From: Neoarius graeffei
Lineage: Eukaryota; Chordata; Actinopteri; Siluriformes; Ariidae
Direction: 5' to 3'
Length of the DNA: 64,000 bases
Assembly (NCBI RefSeq): GCF_027579695.1
Contig: NC_083572.1
Coordinates: forward strand, 10,760,915-10,824,914
Made by a program: the position numbers and the translations under genes. The notes beneath the pieces were generated by a model that saw nothing but the letters and a program-made list of their open reading frames with translations, was not told where the DNA came from and made no database searches. Shown here one piece after another: positions 1 to 14,490 of this stretch (positions within the stretch are counted from its first letter, which is position 1; every line of letters begins with the position of its first letter).

Positions 1-722
1 TTAAATTTATAAAAACATTTGGTACAAGGCTGCAAACATATGATTATTACTGGCCTATAAATTGTCATATTTATCATAACAAACACAAAATGTAACAAGC
101 CTACATACCAGTTAATTATATTACAAAGTTTATACTGACATGGTACTGTAATACCACTAATGGATGTGGATGTAAAATTTGTCTTAAATCAACTCGATAT
201 TATACACACACATATATTTATATGCAGTGTTGAGAGCTCTAAAATTCCAATGTTTACATATCTTGGCTGTAATTAGGACACGGCTCTCACTGGTTTTTAT
301 ATGGCGGACTTCGTGGACCCAGCCACAGACAAAATAATTGTATGACTCCAGCGACTTGTATGCTTTGAGGTCGTCAAGTGTGTAGGCGCTTTTAGTATTT
401 ACGAAATAGTTCACAGTATCAGGGTATGATATGGATGGCAGCCCTGCATAGTCACTGGAAAATGCTTCTTTGTCCACTTCGTAGGGGTCAATTCCCCCAA
501 TCAAGGACAGTTTGACTGCATACCGTTGTCGTGAGATGTCGTCCAATGTATCCATATACTTCCGTTTGCTTGATTTTGCCGACATTGTTCTTTATTTTAG
601 AAAACTGACTATATAACTTAATAAATTCGTCCGAGATAACGTAGCCGGTAGTGGCGATGGTCCGTTTTGTTTGCCCCCCAAGATGGCGGCTGGGGGGCGT
701 TCCCCGGGATGCCGTGACGTCA
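1..722. mobile_element. ISL2EU-like DNA transposon, right end only (copy C)
   Basis: This is the right-hand end of an element whose left part lies outside the window. It carries a minus-strand first exon (262-585). Outside the exon, the terminal 130 bp contain TGACGTCAC and GCCATCTTGG on the minus strand, the same order of motifs as the left end of the better preserved copy at 42765-44913. Family assignment rests on the exon and this end similarity. The outer border near 722 is approximate, and no target duplication can be checked because one flank is missing. Confidence 0.5.
262..585 (-). pseudogene. First coding exon of the second (SWIM/YqaJ-type) gene of an ISL2EU-like transposon
   Basis: The 108 codons from the ATG at 585 are open. 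The C-terminal half carries AYKSLESYNYFVCGWV, closely matching the exons at 17714-18052 and 44449-44832, followed by VLITAK. From memory, fish proteins with this stretch continue into a SWIM zinc finger and a YqaJ-like nuclease domain, which are not seen here. The exon stops at the same point as its two relatives, but the splice donor reads AAG|ATATGT instead of AAG|GTATGT. A G-to-A change has therefore probably killed splicing, and the frame runs on to a stop at 184. The product is unlikely to be functional. Confidence 0.5.
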
Positions 723-3700
723 GTGAAAACTATCTATAGACCTGTGTTTCAGATTTAAAGGCAAGTTCATGTTTGAAAATATTTCATCAGCTAAGCCTAA
801 ACACCTTCTGAATTGAAACTAAATGTTAAGTTTTTAATAACTGTTGCAAAAATAGGATTGTCCCTCACTGACTATTCATTATGCATTTAAGGGCTTTCCC
901 CACCACTGGGTTCAGCAGAAGATTGGCATGGGGAAAAAATATCAACAGCAAAAGAACAAATAAAATGCTTAAACAGTAAGCAAAATGTGCATGTGCTACA
1001 AGAAACATTAAAATGATTACGTTTGAACAGTATTGAAACACAAAAAGCTGAACCTTGGCCATTGGTGGGAATTCACACACAAAGTTGGGCTTAAAATTTT
1101 TGGTCATACTTAAATAAGCTATATTAATATATTTCTTATTAATTTATTTCTTATCTATGTTTCTTATTAGTAATAGAGCATTCGTCAGGGCCTGTTATCT
1201 GACAAATATTCTCTACCTGTCTTGCCCTCTTTGAAACCCTGTCTCCTCAGTATATTGTTCTCTGTCTTTTTTTTTTTTTAATTATTCACAACAAGTTAAA
1301 GTTCTTTGATATTACAGGTGACCATGCTTTATTTACTTTAACTGAGCAATTACATACATCATAAATAATTAAAAATAAATACCCTGTAAATAAACAATAG
1401 GTATGGTGGCTAATGGCTCTTCTTGCATTTGTAATATTATCTCTTACTTGCTTTATTTTACAACATTTCCAGTATGGCTTCAAATAAAGTCATAAAGTAT
1501 GATAACATACAGTAAACAAACTAAAAATGCACCTTAATAACCGTGTGCTAAGGAGGTGCTCTCCCGTGCTGCTTGTTGGGGAAGATAGAGGCTGTGGCAC
1601 GGCAGTAGGCCTATAATGATTTAGCATGCCTAGTACACAGCTCTCGATATGGCATTAAATATTCTTACAACACTTATAGGCTAAAACAATTAAGAAACTT
1701 TATATAAGTTCATAATTACGCCAGTAACACCACACATTGGCGTGCATATGTACAAACCTGTCTGAGACACCCGTCTTCAACTCGGATACCTTCTTCTCCC
1801 TCCTCTTCCTCTAAATTGACGGTAGGCAATTATCCAACTTCCGGCGAGTGCAGCATCATTAGATGTGCCACCTACCATAGCGGAGTGTGTACAGAAGGGA
1901 ACACCTCTCTGCCTGTTTAGCCGTGCGTAAGGCATAATTGATCGATCGCAAGTGGTTGGCGCGACGCAATGGGTAGCCTAGATCAGATAGATAAACTAGA
2001 TTTTTTTCTAGCGTGAGAAATCGGAGGTATGGCGTGTGAGCGTGTGAAGACAGTCAAATGCGTGTGTCTCACGCTCATTGCGTGAGAGTTGGCAGCCCAG
2101 TTAATATTATCCAAGGTTCAAGTGATTTGATTTTGATGTTGATAATCTGTGGCTTTGTGAGTGCCCTTCTAGTTTTTCATAGAGAAATAGCAAAAAAATT
2201 AAGTGTGGATAGTTAGCATCCATGCTAATTGAATGAGGATATTAACGACTTCAAATGAATTCAAACAAATTTCATTTTTACATTTGCAATTTACCTCCAG
2301 TCTATAACCTGGGTAATAAGGTTATACTTCCAAAGGTCATTTCAAAGACAGCACTTACTTTTCCTCTTTCAATGGTCTTCAGGAAATTTGGAAGGTGCAA
2401 CTTCCTGTTGAACATGTGACTTGCTGAATTTTCCAAATTATTTCATTCTGGATGAATGTGTTCAGGTTGAGTGAATGAACTAAAAGGTACATTTTCTTAC
2501 CTATAATGGAGGAGTCATTGAAAAGGATGTTTCAAGCATGAGATGACAAACTGATTTACATATTAATACGCAAACAATAATATTCTAAAGTATTTTAATT
2601 CATATATTTTAAGGTAAAGTGTACTTGGAGTGGGCTGGGCTGGACAAAAGTCCTGTTTTATCTGTAACATGCATAGATGTTTTTGTAGAGTATACTTTAC
2701 CTGTGTTTTAAATGTCTTTTCCTTTACTTTGCGCACCAAAATGTGAAATATATGTTCAACAGTGAGTGTGTTTGTAATATGAACAATATTTGTCCTCACA
2801 ATGAGCCTTCTCGAGTACACAAACTGTATTAAACCAGTATAATGTGTACCATTAAGGTCTTAATGAGGTGAGATAACATCATGAGGTATCTCATCTAATC
2901 AAGTGTTTCCATGCCAGGGGTGTTGGGAAGCTGTTTGAGGTTAAATGTGCTGTAAGATTAAATGTGTAATGGCTTCTACATGGTAAAATAGAATTTTTAA
3001 ACAGTATATGAATATAATTATTAACATATGATCAGCAGATTCTGACATACCCAACCTCGGCCATCTGGCACCAACAACCATGCCATGGTCAATGGCACTG
3101 AGATCACAGTTTTGTTTTGTCCCCCCGTCCCCCCTACAATTTCATGTATGGTATGAACATTAATTAAAGGTCTTGACCTGTATCTGCATAACTTTATGCA
3201 TTTCACTGTTGCCACCTGACTGGCTAAATGGATAATTGCATGGGTGTACAGGTGTTCTTATTAAAGTGGCTATATCTGGATGCAGTGTTTATCTATCTTG
3301 TGAATGGAGTTCTTTCACAAGAACTCAGTCAAAAGCCTGCTTTTATTCTGGGAAGTTTCTAGAACCTCGATGTTGGATAAACAACTCCGAAAAATTTAAG
3401 AAAATGAAATTGAAGTACCAAGCATGAAATTTAATTAAAGGAATAAATGAAGCAGATCCAGACCAAAAGAAAAACTGAATCAGCTTAAAATTCACCATGA
3501 AAACTGTTTTTCAGAAAATTGGTTTGGAGAAGATAATGTAATTTTTAATTACGCGTAATAAATTCGACCCAAAAGCAAAAATCGATCCGTATATGGCATT
3601 ATCAAAACATCCTTTGAAATCGAGCGGCTTATATTGCATTCATAGCTGGAAGACAAAAGAAATTCAAGAGCTGGTCTGCCTGTTGTAATGCAACAGTAAT

Positions 3701-4726
3701 GCAAAGTCGTGGTCTCTATTAACCACGCTGAAATTGGCTTTAAGAAATTGGATTTCACCCTCTAGAACAAACAGGGTTGAGCTCTGTGGCTTTCCCCTAA
3801 CACAAACCCTGAATCAATACTTATCCAATCACTGTTGTCCCATTGACTTTTTAAGTAGGTAAAGAAACATAGATGAGGTGAGACTATTATTAGACAGGAA
3901 GCTGGTCATCCAGACAGCCAACATGCCCGTGTGTGTTGCGTTTTCTCTTTCAAATACAAAGTCAAACCTTAATTCGCCAGTTCGCTTTAATGTTGAAAAG
4001 AATGGATTAGAACAAACATGCATGTGGCTTGCAGGAACAGAGGTGTACCTCTGCAGACAACCGACATCAACATCAGACAGACAAGAAAAAAAAAACCTGC
4101 TCTGGATATGGCATGGCTTATTAATTAACCCACTGAGAATTCTTCCACAAAAACACACACAAACACTAAGTGGATCATTATAATTCTACTTAACTAATCT
4201 CCTGAGCCAGTTTGGGCCACGGGTCAATTCAATTTCACTTCAGCAAATTAAGAGAGATTGAATTAAGCAAATGAAGTCATTCATCAAAAAAATGTCATGG
4301 ATGGTCTCAGATGAGAAATTGGTTTAGCTCAATGGTGTGCAAAAAGAAAGAAAGAAAGAAAGAAACCCTTAATTTTGATGAAGAGAAAAATAAAAAAAAA
4401 TTGTCCTCTCATGGGCGATTTCTGATACCCAGACATGACACTTGGCACATAAATATCTAACGGTAATATCTTTACATCGGTATGTATCACGACTGCAAAG
4501 GTCCAAACAGTGAATTCACTTTTGAGAAAATGCATAATCGAAACCAAGGAACAACCTTCAGCCTTTGAACTGGAAATTGTTCAAAATTCAATGTAATTAA
4601 GGACATATGAATTGTTTAATAAAGGTATAAGAGGAAACACAATAGAGGAGGCTTTCAAAATGAGGAATCTCATTTTTTAAAAATTGTTTTATGTAAGCTT
4701 ATTGTATAAGCTCTCCAAAAAAAAAA
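723..4726. other. Non-coding, AT-rich stretch with old repeat debris
   Basis: I see no supported gene. Open frames here are short, lack splice context and have no recognisable motif. The stretch around 1980-2100, rich in TCACGC and CGTGTGAG, looks like the edge of an old interspersed repeat. Short poly-A/T runs and an AAAG microsatellite at 4344-4363 are the only other structure. Confidence 0.5.
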
Positions 4727-4774
4727 AAAACCTAGAAGGGCACTCAGTAGAGTGCATACCTCCACCAAGCAATA

Positions 4775-6356
<1,582 letters not shown>

Positions 6357-6904
6357 TATATAAACATCAAAATCAAATCAGTTGAACCTCGGATAATTCT
6401 AAAGCTGTAGACCAAATTTGATCAAAATCCATTCACAACTTTGAGTTATGTTGGGAACAGACCAAAAAAAAAAAAAATCCTGGATCCAGATACATATCTG
6501 GATCCTGGATCTACATATGTATCTGGATTTGCATCAAAATGTAATCAATTGTTCCTTTCCCCGTGGCCCACCTTTCCACCAAATTTCATCCAAATCCGTT
6601 CTCTACTTTGAGTTACGTTGGGAACAAACAAACCAAGGCGAAAACAATCTCTGCCAACAAAGTTGGTGGATGTAACAAACAAACAAGTGAATAAAGAAAG
6701 GAAACCTTGGATTAAAAATATGATTAATTTTCTCTAAATATGTCCATATGTGAAGTGAGTTGATGTGAATGTAGAATTTTCAATGACCTTTTTCAAAGAC
6801 TTTTTGACTGATGATAGTTTGTTTTTTGAATATGTAAATGTGCCATTTTCTAGTTTTGACCACTTCATTTAAAAAAAAAATATGAAAAAAACCAAACAAA
6901 CACA

Positions 6905-7350
6905 ATATGGCCAGGTGTTTGTAGAGCCTGACTATCACACCCATCCAGTATTTGTTTCTTCTACAAACTGTTGCCACAAAGCTGGAAGCACACAATTATA
7001 TTGAATGTTTTTCTATGTTGTAAAATTGCAGTTTCCCATTCACTGGAACTTAGAAACCCAAACCTGTTCCAGCTTGACAATGTCCCTATGCACAAAGATA
7101 GCTGCATGAAGACATTGTTTGCCAAGGTTAGAGTGGAAGAATTCAAATGTCCTTCACAGAATCCTGACCTCAACCCCATTGAACATCTTTGGGATGGATT
7201 TAAAATACCCCAGGCCTTGTCGCCCAATGTCAGTGCCTGACCTCATTCCTGCTTTTGTGGCTGAATGGACAAATCCCCACAGCCACACTCCAAAAGAGTG
7301 CAGGGGGCCTAAATCTGGAGTGGGATGTTCAGCACGAGGGGATGTGCAGT
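6905..7350 (+). mobile_element. Tc1-like relic carrying a transposase C-terminal fragment
   Basis: The start TATGGCCAGGTGTTTGTAG matches the end of the copy at 26641-27145. Internal translation gives FQLDNVPMHKDS and PSQNPDLNPIEHLWD, the second-Asp and Glu regions of a DDE transposase. The right terminal repeat is lost. This family is an internally deleted Tc1 with three copies in the window. Confidence 0.7.
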
Positions 7351-8826
7351 TAGAGAAAAATAAATCGACAGCAGGGTGATAGGATGCACCTTGATATGAG
7401 GTTGGACTTATTGATAACACCATTAAATTGATTTTTATAGCACAGCCAGTGTTAAAAATTGTGCAAATGTTTCACTTTCCACAAAGTCACTAGTGCAGAA
7501 CCTTCACTGCTGAAATGACACTGTCCTGACTGCTTGCTAATGCATCAATTAATTTTGCACCATATACAGTACATGTCTAAATGTTCACTTCTGATGCCAG
7601 AATAAGCATACGTACAGTGCAGACATTTGCACAGGCATGTAAAGGCATAAGGCATCCATTTTTTGACAGCATCAGCTATTCTTGTTCTATGGTTCGAGGC
7701 TTTTTTTCATCCTTTGATGGCTGTGTGTGTCTGAGAGAACCCTCAGGCACACTCCAACTTCTCCCTCAGCAGCTGGCATCTTGGCTCATTAGTGACCAGG
7801 ATCATGATGAGGAGGCAGAGGACAGATGTTCAGGTCACAGCTTGTAGCTTTGTCCAAGCTATAAAGTCATGTGGAGAGAAATGGTGAGAACCAAATGATA
7901 CATAAGGGATATAAAACACATGCTGTGACGGACATGCTGTTATCGGGAATCAATCAATAAAGAGGGTAGTGTGATGCAACCCCAGTTACATTGCAAAGCT
8001 GATTATTTTCCAATAAGGGTAATTCCAGTTTTATGTAGGCTTTGTGTCTAAATGAGCAATGAGCAATTAAATCAGAATAATTTTCGAATGTGAAAAAGCT
8101 GACGGTTGGATCTCACAGCTTAACTGCTGCACATAAATAGAAGACCAAATAAGTGAGGAAAATTTGTTAGTGGATGAGAATGTATCCCAGCATGTTTGAC
8201 GAACATAAGAAACACACTCACATGAGCCAGTGCCAAGCGACGCGTGAAGAACGCTTGTTCTTGCTGGTTCAGCTCTCGACTGCTGCCATCGGGTTCGCCT
8301 ACACGTTAAACAACAAAGAATAGAGAGTAGACGCTCATGGCAGAGAGAGAGACGGAAAGAACCAGGATGAAATGATGCAGGCTGTCAGTGCTGTGTGCCA
8401 CATACATCAAAATAACAGGAAAACAGTGTCTGCCTGTTGTTCTGTCGTGGCTCCAGTATACTCACAGGTGCTTTCATGTGCACTCTTGTGTATGGTAAGG
8501 CACAAATTCATGCTCTCACTTGTACTCAAAGTTCAGATTGGGAAACAGCTTGGCAGGCGAAGACAGGAGTCATGATCAAAGCTCTCGTTCCCTCCGTTTC
8601 TAACTAGGAACCCTTCCTCTTATACAGAGATGCCAAAGCTCACTCTGCACTCATATCCATCTGATACTATACAAACCTGACACTTGTAGAAGCACAAACC
8701 AGCAATCTGACATAAAATTTAGTTTTGTGTGCTCTGGTCAAGTGTAACACGTTAGCTCAGCTAATCAGCAATCTTGAAAGTAACTATGAATTGCTCATGT
8801 TCCAATGGCACCCCAGTGTCTGATAA
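7351..8826. other. Non-coding stretch, nothing assignable
   Basis: Open frames at 7581-7847 and 8372-8575 have no family motif and no convincing splice sites. I see no RNA gene or clear repeat here. Confidence 0.4.
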
Positions 8827-9600
8827 GGAGAAGGAGGTGGTGCTGGACATACTCCAGCTACGAAGTCACCAATTGAACAAGCTGAACTTGTGGATGAAGA
8901 TGGTAGTCCTACTGTTTCCCCTAAAACTTTGCAGTCATGACAATTACATTGGCAGGAAATGTTAACTGGGGGCAGCATGGTGGTGTAGTGGTTAGCACTG
9001 TCACCTCACAGCAAGAAGGTCCTGGGTTTGAGCCCAGCGGCCGATGAGGGCCTTTCTGTGTGGAGTTTGCATGTTCTCCCCGTGTCTGTGTGGGTTTCCT
9101 CCAGGTGCTCCGGTTTCCCCCACAGTCCGATGGCATGCAGGTTAGGCTAATTGGTGGCTCTAAATTGACCATCAGTGTGAATGTGAATGGTTGTCTGTGT
9201 CTTTGTGTCAGCCCTGCGATGACCTGGCGACTTGTCCAGGGTGTACCCCGCCTCTCGCCCATAGTCAGCTGGGATAGGCTCCAGCTTGCCTGCGACCCTG
9301 TAGGACAAGATAAGTGGCGACAGATAATGAATGGATGGATGGAAATGTTAACCAACCAACAAAGATTACAAAGTGAAACTGTCAAACATGTGCCAGGGCC
9401 ATTTGAGGATTTTGTGTTTCTTGATAAAGATAGCAAAAACCAATGTCAAATTCCTGTTGACCACATAAAAAATGAAAAGGTGGAGGGAAAATATATCGTA
9501 AATGGCAAGATCAGTGACTGTGAAGCAATTCTGTTGAAGCTACAGTACATGTGCAAGTTCCATGTTCTTTATAAATGTCCATTTTCCTATAAATTTCAAT
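8827..9600 (+). pseudogene. Unknown degraded reading frame split by a SINE
   Basis: When the SINE (8967-9340) and one copy of its 12-bp target duplication are left out, one frame continues across the break. It reads QAELVDEDGSPTVSPKTLQS, then a TGA at 8938, then QLHWQEML from the left flank, and NQQRLQSETVKHVPGPF beyond the SINE. The part after the SINE continues acidic and basic for about 60 residues (for example DHIKNEKVEGKYIVNGK). I do not recognise the family. It could be an old transposon gene or a retrogene fragment, or chance. Only the frame continuity is seen; function is unknown. Confidence 0.35.
8967..9340 (+). mobile_element. tRNA-derived SINE, older GATG-tail copy
   Basis: The head has a pol III A box (TGGTGTAGTGG) and a B box decayed to GGTTTGAGCCC. 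The body is the common 370-bp SINE of this window. The tail is (GATG)n rather than (GAGAT)n. A 12-bp target duplication GGAAATGTTAAC flanks it at 8955-8966 and 9341-9352. Confidence 0.9.
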
Positions 9601-10700
9601 TTCTATCCTTCTCCACTAGTGACTCGGTTCCACACCACCCACCTCCTACCCAAGAGTCTTTAGAGTGGCACAGTAGTGCAGTGGTTAACACTGTCACCTC
9701 ACAGCAAGAAGCTTCTGAGTTTGAGCCAGTGGCCAACAGGGGCCTTTCTGTGTGGAGTTTGCATGTTCTTCCCATGTCTATGTGGGTTTCCTCTGGGTGC
9801 TCCGATTTCCCCCACAGTCCAAAGACATGCAATTAGGTTAACTGGTGACTCTAAATTGCATATAGGTATGAATATCTGAGCTGTGTTCTGTGGTCAGACA
9901 CGAGTAGTATGGTGGTATGCTAGTGGCACCTTTGTATACCTTTGACTCGGCCATGTTGAGCTGCATCCTTTGTAATTCAGCTTCATGAAAGGATGATTAG
10001 CCACCCCAAACTTTTAGTGGGGGGGGTATCTAGTGCAGTCATCAAGAACTCACTATCTAAGCCACCTAGAATTCCAGTGCATGTTCTCAGAGTTTCCACC
10101 CTTATTCCCGTTCCATAATCACGATCTCATTGCTCACTAATGACAAAGTTTCTACACCCACCACCTTCCCATTTCTACTTATGATTCAACAACTCCTACC
10201 CAAGAATCTTTTGTAAAGGATGTGGCAATCCAGAAGAAATCAGAAGCTACTCAGAATTCCATCGCAGGTTCTCAGACTTCCGCCCACTTTTTTTTTAAAC
10301 AGTTCCACCATCATGCCCTCATTCTCCACTAGTGACTAGTTTCCACACCCACCACCTCCCCACTTTCTCCCGACTACAGTATTTTACAACTCAGACCCAA
10401 CAGGCTGTAGTGGGGAGTCTGGTTGTCTCGTGCAAATCAACAGCCATCTTGAATTCCAGTCCAAGTTCTTAGAGTTCTCCACACTTTTTACAGTTCCATA
10501 GTCTCTCTCTTGTTCTCTGATAGTGACTCGTTTCCCACCCACTTCATCCCCATTTTTTCCCTACTATTCCACAACTCCTACCCAAGGAGTTTTGAGTGGG
10601 GGGTCTTTTCATCTCACGCGAAGCAAAACCTGCCTAGAAGTCCTACCTCTCACCTTTTTACAATTCAGCAATCACTGTCCATGATATTTAGTTGAGGGTG
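9590..10700. repeat. Degenerate tandem repeat, about 190-200 bp units
   Basis: The motif GAATTCCA followed about 12 bp later by TTCT(C/T)AGA recurs near 10066, 10255 and 10453. Between these, each unit carries CCACTAGTGACT-like and CACCCACCACCTCCC-like stretches and CAACTCCTACCCAAG. A further partial unit at 9605-9665 is cut by the SINE fragment. Units are about 70-80% alike by eye. No coding potential is evident. Confidence 0.65.
9663..9878 (+). mobile_element. SINE fragment, 3' truncated
   Basis: The A-box region reads AGTGCAGTGG and the B box has decayed to AGTTTGAGCC. Identity to the other copies ends near GTGACTCTAAATTG, so the tRNA-unrelated 3' half is missing. Divergence is higher than in most other copies, so this is an old insertion. 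Confidence 0.8.
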
Positions 10701-11819
10701 TGGTCTGTACTCAGAAAATTGAGCTATCCAGAATCTTGAAGGTTGCAGTCTGATTCGATATGAAATTTCATACACTGTTTCGATGTTTCATGACATTCCA
10801 TGCTTTGAGTTATTTTGACAGTTTTGTTGGAAACAGTTAGTCATTGAATGAAATGTCAGTAATGAAAAATACCTGGATCCTGAAGCTTAGAAGACACAAT
10901 AACAAATAAATAAATAAATAAATAAAAAAGGATAAAAGAGTCCAAGCGAGAAAGAAAGAGACAGCTTGGAACCCCTGGCATTAATACAATAAGAGCAAGA
11001 GAGCACATTCTCTTGACCCCATTTTCTTATTTTGCTCCAAACATGGCTGACGTCAGATGGATATCCTTGTCCTTTTAGGAGCCCTGAACATCGAGGTCAT
11101 CAGGAACACGACCCGCTCTCTAATCCTGACCTCACTTAGCCCGTGTGGTAATTACAGATGATGGCAGTGGCCAGAAATTGAATTTAATTTTCTCCGACAT
11201 GTCCTCCACCTCTTGAATGTCCTGAAAGCACCTCTTCTGATGTTTGGAGTGCATGTTTGAACACAGAGCATCGCTCGGGTATCAGTAGATGATGCGTCGC
11301 TGGTAGCACCTGATTCCCCTCCACTTTTGCGCTCATATGAACAAGTGTAATAATAGTGCTAAAAGTGTATCGAGTGGACGACAAGCAATTACAGCCATAT
11401 GCACCCTCTTCAACCTCAGTACATAAATCATGCCTTTTTATGATAATTCCTTCAATGATACTTTTGATGCTGATGTCCACCTTTTTAACTCTGGTTCAAA
11501 TGCAAGTCGAGAGCGATGTGAACAATTTTGGGGTAGGAGTTTTAGATCGTTGCAGAGAAGTATATAACTTTTGCATAATTGTGCTTTTCCTGAAAATCTG
11601 TAATACAGAATTTAGATGAGACAACCCTGATAGAACAATCACATGACCTTGAATACTTATATTATTCACATGTGAATTTTATACTCTTATTTGAAATTTC
11701 ATATGTACGGCGTGCCTTATTTTCAATGATGTATTTTTCAGGTGTTCATTTTTCACATGTCGTGCAAAAGACATTGTTGTCATAATTCTTTTATTTTTTA
11801 ACATAACGGGTTTAATGAT
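10701..11819. other. Non-coding stretch
   Basis: It contains an (AAAT)n microsatellite near 10903-10926. No gene, transposon end or RNA gene is supported. Confidence 0.4.
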
Positions 11820-12131
11820 ATAAGCATGGTTGTTCAAATTTTAGGATCGTTTGTAACCACACCCTTGCTGATCCTTTTCCAGATCTTTGATTGTTTTGAT
11901 AGCTCCTTGGTCTTCAAGATGCTGTTAGTGAGGTTCCCTAACAAACACTGGTACCTTTCAGTTCCAGGCGTATTTATATTCAGGTCACATGACAGTTTAA
12001 TTGCACACAGGTTGACTGCATTCAACTAATTGACTTCTGATGCTAATTGGTTTCACTAGAACTAATTTAGGGGGTTCAGAGCAACGTGAACATTTTCAAG
12101 GGGGTTGAATACTTATGCAAGGCACTCTATA
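11820..12131. repeat. Old interspersed repeat relic
   Basis: The right edge GTTGAATACTTATGCAAGG followed by CACTCTAT resembles the end of fish DNA transposons of the GAATACTTATGCAAGGCAC type. The interior has no intact frame. The left border was not found. Confidence 0.35.
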
Positions 12132-14040
12132 ACAGTTGTAAACAGCTGCTAGAGAAAATGAAGCCTGAAATCAGTATGATATAATGTGAAATTAATTGAA
12201 TATTATCAGATTTTTTTTTAAAGACCCATTGTGACATTTGAAGGCTTCTGGTGAAAAAGAATGAGTCATAACATCTTTCACCTTTCCATTTCTCGTCCTT
12301 TATCGGTGAACCCTGAGTGGCCTTATCGATTATGATGCTGTTCTGTGTTTACTGATTCTTTGCTTAGTATTTGGCCGCATATAACATATAGCTGGCTGAA
12401 TGAATCAATACGCACGCATATGCAGACCGGTACAGCCTTTGGGAAAGAGACGCATGTTTGTTTGCGTTTCTATTTTTCATATTATGGATTTGAAATGCAA
12501 AACGTGAACTTTTGGCTGCCATAGGGCACCGATGCTTGCATGAATATGTATCAGCGTTTTCTGCTTCGATCCCCGTCTCTGAAGAGACGTCTCATTATTT
12601 TCTGATTCATCTAGAAATGCTGTTGCAACACAACAATGACGGGGTAAAGATATTACAGTCAACAATAATGCTAATGAATTTCTCCGGCTGAAGTCATTAA
12701 TACCACTGGGCTGCCACGTTACACAACCCGGGTGATGGCGGAACCATGTGACAGCCAGGCCCAGTAATTATCTGAATGCGGCGGCCACTGTGTAATTATA
12801 GCTCTGAATTGGAATTCAAATTAAATTCAGAGTTTGTATCTAATTTAGAGCGGTAAAATTTAATCCGTCAGACGTCTCCTGTCGTCAGGCCCTTTTTCTC
12901 AATATCACAGTTTACACCAAACCTAGTCCCAGTGAATGCACTAACAGTGATTCTGTCATGTTTTATCAAGTGCGTCAAGCCCATTAAGAATGATTTATAC
13001 CTCCAGGACCCACTCCACAGTGAGTATCTTCATGGTCATGGGAAAAAAAAAATATAAGTGAGTGAGTGAGTGAGTGAGCGAGTAGCTAAATTAATTGCGG
13101 TGTGTGATGTGATGGTTCAGATCGTGCTACTACAACGGATGAGTGTGGATGAATGAGACTTAGATTGAATGGTTGTGACAGAGTGGGCCGTCTATCTGAG
13201 CTTGGTAGCTCAGTCATTACCGCTTTATGTCAGAGCAAATTGAAGACGACAGCCTGAATCACAGAGAAAGTGAGAGAGAGCGAGACTGAGGCAGACACAA
13301 CAAATAGGACAAGGTAGAAAAATCTGAGGATTACAGTGACCCTGCAATGATATTCAAACGTGGACATGCACGGAAAGGGCATAACGACAATGTAGAATTG
13401 CTTCGCAACCCTGATTTGTTATTATACTGAAAGCTGATGGATAGCTAGTTAGCAGAATGGGACTGACCTGTATATTTGCCCTTACATACTGTCAATGCTC
13501 TGTAATGCTAATAAGCACCTCATTTGTAGCAGCATGCTCTCAGATGTATGAGCAAAGCAGGAAATCCTCCAGCAAGCACTTCAAAGCTCTCAGTGCTGGA
13601 CAGATGTCCAGCAACACAGGCAACTGGTAGCAGCTGGAGAAGCACCTGCTCAGAAAGTTATGCTAATGCTAATTCCCAGCTAACGTTGCACATAATTTTT
13701 TTTTTCTACATGCCATTTGGGCAGTGTTGACACTCACTATGTGTCATCTTAATCTGCTCTTTTAGAACCAATAGTGTTTGAAGGGCCCGGTTGTACTGAT
13801 GTGGACACAAACTGGATTTGGCAGGAGAGCAAGAAAGAGACACATGTGGCCATATTCAGAGTTCACTACAGACACAAGGTGGAGAGTGTCTCTTCAGTTG
13901 GATGCAATTACGACCTTCTGCTGAAGCCCTTTTTTTGACATCAGCTCAAGCTTCTTCAGTCTGTATTTTATATCCCTGACTTTTCAGGCATAAAGGCAAG
14001 TGCTTGTAATTAAATGTGTTGGGATTGACGCTACTGATTT
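12132..14040. other. Non-coding stretch with a GTGA microsatellite
   Basis: A (GTGA)n run lies at about 13058-13082. I found no exon, transposase or RNA gene in this interval. Confidence 0.4.
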
Positions 14041-14355
14041 TGAGCTGGCCTAGTGGTTAGCGTGTCCGCCTGTTGACCAGGATATCGCAAGTTCTACTCG
14101 CGGTCGGGTCATACCAAAGACCATCATAAAAATGGTACCTACTGCCATCTGGTGAGGCACACCACAATACAGATGTGAGTAAGGAGTCAAATTCTCGAGG
14201 TGAGCGGAGTAACCTCTGGTGGGCCCCCCACTGTAACCCTAGTTATATGATAGGCGAGAGGGTGAGGGCTATAGAAACTGAGATCAACGCCACCCGATGT
14301 GCCTTAAGGGCCTGGTAAGTACTGGGATAGACACTGCCTGGGAGGACCAGGTCCT
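14041..14355 (+). mobile_element. Second type of tRNA-derived SINE, degraded
   Basis: The head GCTGGCCTAGTGGTTAGCGT contains a good A box. The B-box position reads AGTTCTACTCG, a decayed form of GTTCGAANCC. A body with GGTCATACCAAAGACC follows. It is not homologous to the main SINE. Target duplications were not found and the right border is approximate. Confidence 0.55.
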
Positions 14356-14490
14356 GGCATGGGAGGGACTTTGACAACCGCCTTAGATAAATTACACACT
14401 CGTGAAATAGTCTTAATGGGCTGCCTATAAAATTACCATAAATGCGTGTGTAACTCAACTCTGAATAAGTGTAACTTTGCCTGCAAAAGT

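Noticed and set aside
7581-7847. Possible host exon on the plus strand
   Set aside because: It has no clear acceptor and donor pair, no family motif and no partner exon in phase.
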